Below the pieces are notes generated by a model. That model did not search any database and was not told the DNA's origin. It saw only the letters and a program-made list of their open reading frames with translations. Below, one piece after another: positions 41,325-43,807 of a stretch of DNA of 43,807 bases (its first letter is position 1; each line of letters begins with the position of its first letter). The DNA is taken from assembly GCA_018970145.1 (NCBI GenBank), contig JAGWWY010000015.1, positions 1 through 43,807 of the forward strand, read 5' to 3'. Made by a program: the position numbers and the translations under genes. The DNA is from Gammaproteobacteria bacterium. Its GTDB lineage: Bacteria > Pseudomonadota > Gammaproteobacteria > Steroidobacterales > Steroidobacteraceae.

Positions 41325-42280
41325 AGATTCAGCTCGCCAATCCGCGCGGCTTTTGTGCCGGAGTTGATCGCGCGATCGATATCGTCGAGCGTGCCATCAC
41401 GCTCTTCGGTAAGCCGATATTCGTTCGTCATGAAGTGGTGCATAACCGCCACGTCGTGGATCGCTTGCGCGACATGGGCGCTGTATTCGTCGAGGAACTG
41501 CACGAGGTTCCCGATAACGCCACCGTGATCTTCTCTGCGCATGGCGTCTCGAAAGCGGTCGAGGACGAGGCGAAGCGCCGTGGCCTCAATGTGTTTGATG
41601 CCACCTGTCCGCTTGTGACGAAGGTGCACATGGAAGTGCGGCGCTATGCGCGCGAGGCGCGCGATGTGATCTTGATTGGTCACGATGGGCACCCGGAAGT
41701 GGAGGGGACACTTGGTCGTTTCGATGCGAGTTTTGGTGGGCGGATTCGGCTTGTAGAGTCCGTTGCCGATGCGGCGGCACTGCCCGTAGAGGATCCGGCG
41801 AGGCTCGCCTTCGTGACTCAGACGACGCTCTCGGTCGACGATACCGCCGAGATCGTCCAAACCCTCAAGAGGCGATTTGCGGATTTAGTGAGTCCACGCA
41901 AGGAAGACATCTGTTACGCGACGCAGAACCGACAGGATGCCGTCAAAGACCTGTTACGCGAGGCCGACGTACTGATTGTGGTAGGGTCGATCACGAGCTC
42001 GAATTCGAATCGCTTGGTCGAACTCGGCTCGCGCGCGGGTGTGCCTTCGCACCTCGTCGATGGCGCGGCAGATCTCAAGCGCGAGTGGTTCGAGGGTAAG
42101 CGCTGTGTGGGCCTGAGCGCCGGTGCCTCGGCGCCTGAAGTGCTCGTCCAAGAGGTGATCGAGCAACTAAAGGCTTGGGGTGCCCAAGCCCCCACGGAGC
42201 TATCCGGACGCATCGAGCATATCGTTTTTGGATTGCCGCGCGAGTTGCGGTTGGCGTCCGAGCGGAATACTGCCCTATAA
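41321..42280 (+). CDS. ispH: 4-hydroxy-3-methylbut-2-enyl diphosphate reductase
   Basis: The 319-residue enzyme carries the three iron-sulfur ligands Cys12 ([12 protein letters not shown]), Cys96 ([12 protein letters not shown]) and Cys198 ([10 protein letters not shown]), plus catalytic-loop residues HEVVHN and SSNSNRL. It performs the last step of the MEP isoprenoid pathway, making IPP and DMAPP, the precursors used by IspB in this window. The ATG at 41321 overlaps the lspA stop as ATGA. There is no slpA-type FKBP gene between lspA and ispH, unlike E. coli. Confidence 0.98.
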   Translation: MKIQLANPRGFCAGVDRAIDIVERAITLFGKPIFVRHEVVHNRHVVDRLRDMGAVFVEELHEVPDNATVIFSAHGVSKAVEDEAKRRGLNVFDATCPLVTKVHMEVRRYAREARDVILIGHDGHPEVEGTLGRFDASFGGRIRLVESVADAAALPVEDPARLAFVTQTTLSVDDTAEIVQTLKRRFADLVSPRKEDICYATQNRQDAVKDLLREADVLIVVGSITSSNSNRLVELGSRAGVPSHLVDGAADLKREWFEGKRCVGLSAGASAPEVLVQEVIEQLKAWGAQAPTELSGRIEHIVFGLPRELRLASERNTAL

Positions 42281-42281
42281 T
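42276..42281 (+). promoter_or_regulatory. Perfect -10 element placed for a leaderless Fur-family transcript
   Basis: TATAAT at 42276-42281 overlaps the ispH stop codon. The expected start, about 7 nt downstream, falls on or next to the ATG at 42289. TTGGCG at 42251-42256 is a possible -35, with a long 19-bp spacer. No Shine-Dalgarno stands before the ATG. Confidence 0.5.
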
Positions 42282-42288
42282 CAACGAG

Positions 42289-42699
42289 ATGAACCTGATC
42301 GACACGAACGCCATCGCCGAACGCCTGCGTACCGCGGGCGTTCAGCCGACTTCGCAACGCTTGAAGATCGCTTCGCTGCTGCTCAGTGCGCCGCAACACC
42401 TGACGGCCGAGCAAATCCTCATGTCGTTGCGGACTGAGGGCGTGCGCGTCTCCAAAGCCACGGTGTACAACACGCTCAACCTGTTCGCCGAAAGGGGTTT
42501 GATACGCCAGCTCGCAGCCGAGGGTGACAGCGCGTGGTTTGATTCGAATACCGAGCCCCACTTTCACTTCCAAGACGTTGAAACCGGTGCTTTGACCGAT
42601 TTGATGCCGCAAGAGGTCCGCTTTGATCGCCTGCCACCCCCGCCCCCGGGTACGGAATACGCTGGCATCGAACTTTTCATCCGTCTGCGGCGCGTTTAA
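42289..42699 (+). CDS. Fur-family transcriptional regulator lacking cysteines
   Basis: The 136-residue protein has the Fur winged helix (LRTAGVQPTSQRLKIASLLLSAPQHLTAEQILMSLRTEGVRVSKATVYNTLNLFAERGLIRQL) and a shortened dimerisation domain with His91 and His93 in EPHFHFQDVETG. It contains no cysteine at all, so the CxxC structural zinc sites of Fur, Zur and PerR are absent. Irr-type members also lack them. Metal or haem control through the histidines is possible. A Pro run (PPPPPG, from residue 116) is unusual. A GACCCC/GGGGTC hairpin at 42715-42729 follows, without a U-tract. Confidence 0.9.
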   Translation: MNLIDTNAIAERLRTAGVQPTSQRLKIASLLLSAPQHLTAEQILMSLRTEGVRVSKATVYNTLNLFAERGLIRQLAAEGDSAWFDSNTEPHFHFQDVETGALTDLMPQEVRFDRLPPPPPGTEYAGIELFIRLRRV

Positions 42700-42734
42700 T
42701 ATCCGCACCCCGACGACCCCGTTGGGGTCCTGAT

Positions 42735-42810
42735 GCCGGAATAGCTCAGTTGGTAGAGCGGCGCATTCGTAATGCGTAGGTCGTAGGTTCGAATCCTATT
42801 TCCGGCACCA
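42735..42810 (+). tRNA. tRNA-Thr (anticodon CGT)
   Basis: A 76-nt cloverleaf has acceptor GCCGGAA with TTCCGGC, D arm AGCTCAGTTGGTAGAGC, anticodon loop TTCGTAA (anticodon CGT, reads ACG), T arm AGGTTCGAATCCT, and encoded ACCA. No second copy of its 3' end is seen in the following 1 kb. Confidence 0.97.
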
Positions 42811-43136
42811 AATTCCTCGATATAAATCATACGGTTATGCGACGACTCCTTCGAGTAGCGCGGGCGCCGGAGCGCGCATAAGTGCCCGGTAAGCGCAAAC
42901 GTCCTTAGATCGCAGTCATTGAGGGGGATGCTCGCACCCATTGGGCTCCGTCCGACTTGCTGCGCGAAGCCGATCACCCGACGCTGCCGGAGCGGCAGGC
43001 CAGCCGGTCACCCCCTCGGGGAGGGAGGGGGGGTACAGGGCCAGAGGCTCCCCGGGGGTGTAGCTTCCAAACGGGTCGAAAGAAAATTTTTGATTTTTAG
43101 CCGATAATTTCAAACACTGGTTCGCTACTCACATCG
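42811..43136. other. Non-coding gap after tRNA-Thr
   Basis: This 326-bp stretch shows no convincing gene. It holds a CTGCC/GGCAG hairpin near 42983-42997, a poly-G run (43018-43033) and an AT-rich patch at about 43080-43112. A short open frame on the minus strand (42916-43113) is low-complexity and has no recognisable product. Confidence 0.6.
43018..43033 (+). other. G-quadruplex-type sequence
   Basis: The run GGGGAGGGAGGGGGGG satisfies the pattern of four G-triplets with one-base loops. It lies in the gap between tRNA-Thr and the convergent unrecognised gene. Confidence 0.6.
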
Positions 43137-43807
43137 CTACCACCCCACCGCCTTCTTGGCCTCGCTACAGAACATCTGTTGCTCGCTAGTAGGGACTGTA
43201 CACAGTCCCACGACATCAAACGGTGCTGAACTCACCTCGCGCTTGGTGACTACGCCATAACGATCAAGTGCAAATCCGAAACGCGCAGCTGGCACGCTGC
43301 TCGTACGAAGAGGTGGCTCGTTGCCACTAATACCGAACGCATAGCCTTCGATCCAGACCGCGCCCCCGAAGGCGCAACGCACATCGGTAATCACCGTTGC
43401 CTCGGCGGTGGAATTCACGACGAGTTGCCCTGGACGCAAATCCGCCAATGCTCGGTCACCGACATGGAACAAAAGTTGATACCCATCCTGCACAGTCCAG
43501 ACGCGATCCGAACACACTCGCGCCCAACCTGTCGTTGCAAGCTGCTCACCAACTCGACCTGAGCGGCGCCAAGACACCTCGGCGGTATCTGGGAGATTCT
43601 TTGCACCAAAAACGGTACCACTGCGCCCCAAGTAATCCAGTCGCCACGACTGTTTGATCCCATCTGACGATATCGCTCGCTCTAATCGGTAAAGGCTTCC
43701 AGTCAGATGATCTTGCGCAGACGAAACGGCAACCGCTGAGGTATTACCTCCCCTAACTCCGCGCCCATAATCGTGGCTCCTCGTAAACCATTCTTCGACC
43801 GCCCGGA
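43137..43807 (-). CDS. Unrecognised protein, C-terminal part (5' end outside the window)
   Basis: The minus-strand frame is open from the window edge to a TAG at 43137, giving the last 222 residues. The sequence is rich in beta-prone segments with Trp, Tyr and Gly (GIKQSWRLDYLGRSGTVFGAK, TVQDGYQLLFHVGDRAL, GGAVWIEGYAFGIS, FGFALDRYGVVTKREV) and four scattered cysteines, which fits a secreted or envelope beta-sheet protein. One stretch faintly resembles a YD/RHS repeat, but this is too weak to assign. The base composition seems less GC-rich by eye than the housekeeping genes. I do not recognise the family. Confidence 0.65.
   Translation of the reverse strand, partial: RAVEEWFTRSHDYGRGVRGGNTSAVAVSSAQDHLTGSLYRLERAISSDGIKQSWRLDYLGRSGTVFGAKNLPDTAEVSWRRSGRVGEQLATTGWARVCSDRVWTVQDGYQLLFHVGDRALADLRPGQLVVNSTAEATVITDVRCAFGGAVWIEGYAFGISGNEPPLRTSSVPAARFGFALDRYGVVTKREVSSAPFDVVGLCTVPTSEQQMFCSEAKKAVGW

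Noticed and set aside
42916..43113. 65-codon minus-strand frame after tRNA-Thr
   Set aside because: It is low-complexity, rich in Pro, Gly and Arg, lacks a Shine-Dalgarno and overlaps the G-rich run. No protein features are visible.
42735..43807. Integrated element with att sites at tRNA-Thr
   Set aside because: No repeat of the tRNA 3' end and no integrase are present in the 1 kb available. It is kept only as a low-confidence boundary idea.

Overview
The window looks like a chromosomal segment of a GC-rich gammaproteobacterium. The right third has the standard gammaproteobacterial order: ispB diverging from rplU-rpmA-obgE, then rpsT diverging from murJ-ribF-ileS-lspA-ispH. Two tRNAs with encoded CCA ends are present. 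No insertion sequence, prophage or CRISPR array is visible. The exact genus cannot be told from sequence alone.

Layout. (1) 1-9323, minus strand: a complete microaerobic respiration block. It runs fixL (haem-PAS oxygen sensor kinase), fixJ, ccoNOQP (cbb3 oxidase), a small unnamed membrane gene, ccoG, ccoH and ccoI (cut by the window edge). Most junctions are 4-bp ATGA overlaps. A near-perfect FNR-type palindrome lies upstream of fixL. (2) 9443-17007: a universal stress protein, a two-helix membrane peptide, a secreted serine hydrolase, a two-gene RND efflux system without its own outer-membrane channel or regulator, and a YeiH-type transporter. (3) 17043-20286: a glycine-rich RRM protein with a long leader and strong terminator, an MHS-type MFS transporter, and an alpha/beta hydrolase with an unusual nucleophile elbow. 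(4) 20208-27919: the most interesting region. A tight minus-strand operon encodes a TonB-dependent receptor, an acyl-CoA synthetase, a 3-hydroxybutyrate-oligomer hydrolase with a lipoprotein-like signal, and a GntP-type permease. A TetR regulator diverges from it, and two operator-like palindromes cover the receptor promoter. I read this as an outer-membrane-to-cytoplasm uptake and degradation locus for 3-hydroxybutyrate oligomers, laid out like a polysaccharide utilisation locus. (5) 27914-31525: a PhoD-type phosphatase with a Tat signal, a methyltransferase with a regulatory domain, and a DUF4870 membrane protein. (6) 31709-42699: tRNA-Pro, ispB, ribosomal genes, obgE, a TfoX C-terminal-domain protein, rpsT, murJ, ribF, ileS, lspA, ispH, and a cysteine-free Fur-family regulator that may be translated from a leaderless message. 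(7) 42735-43807: tRNA-Thr, a GC-rich non-coding stretch with a G-quadruplex-type run, and the 3' part of an unrecognised gene.

Gene calls rest on reading the translated sequences and motifs by eye. No database search was possible. Promoter, operator and terminator calls are pattern matches.
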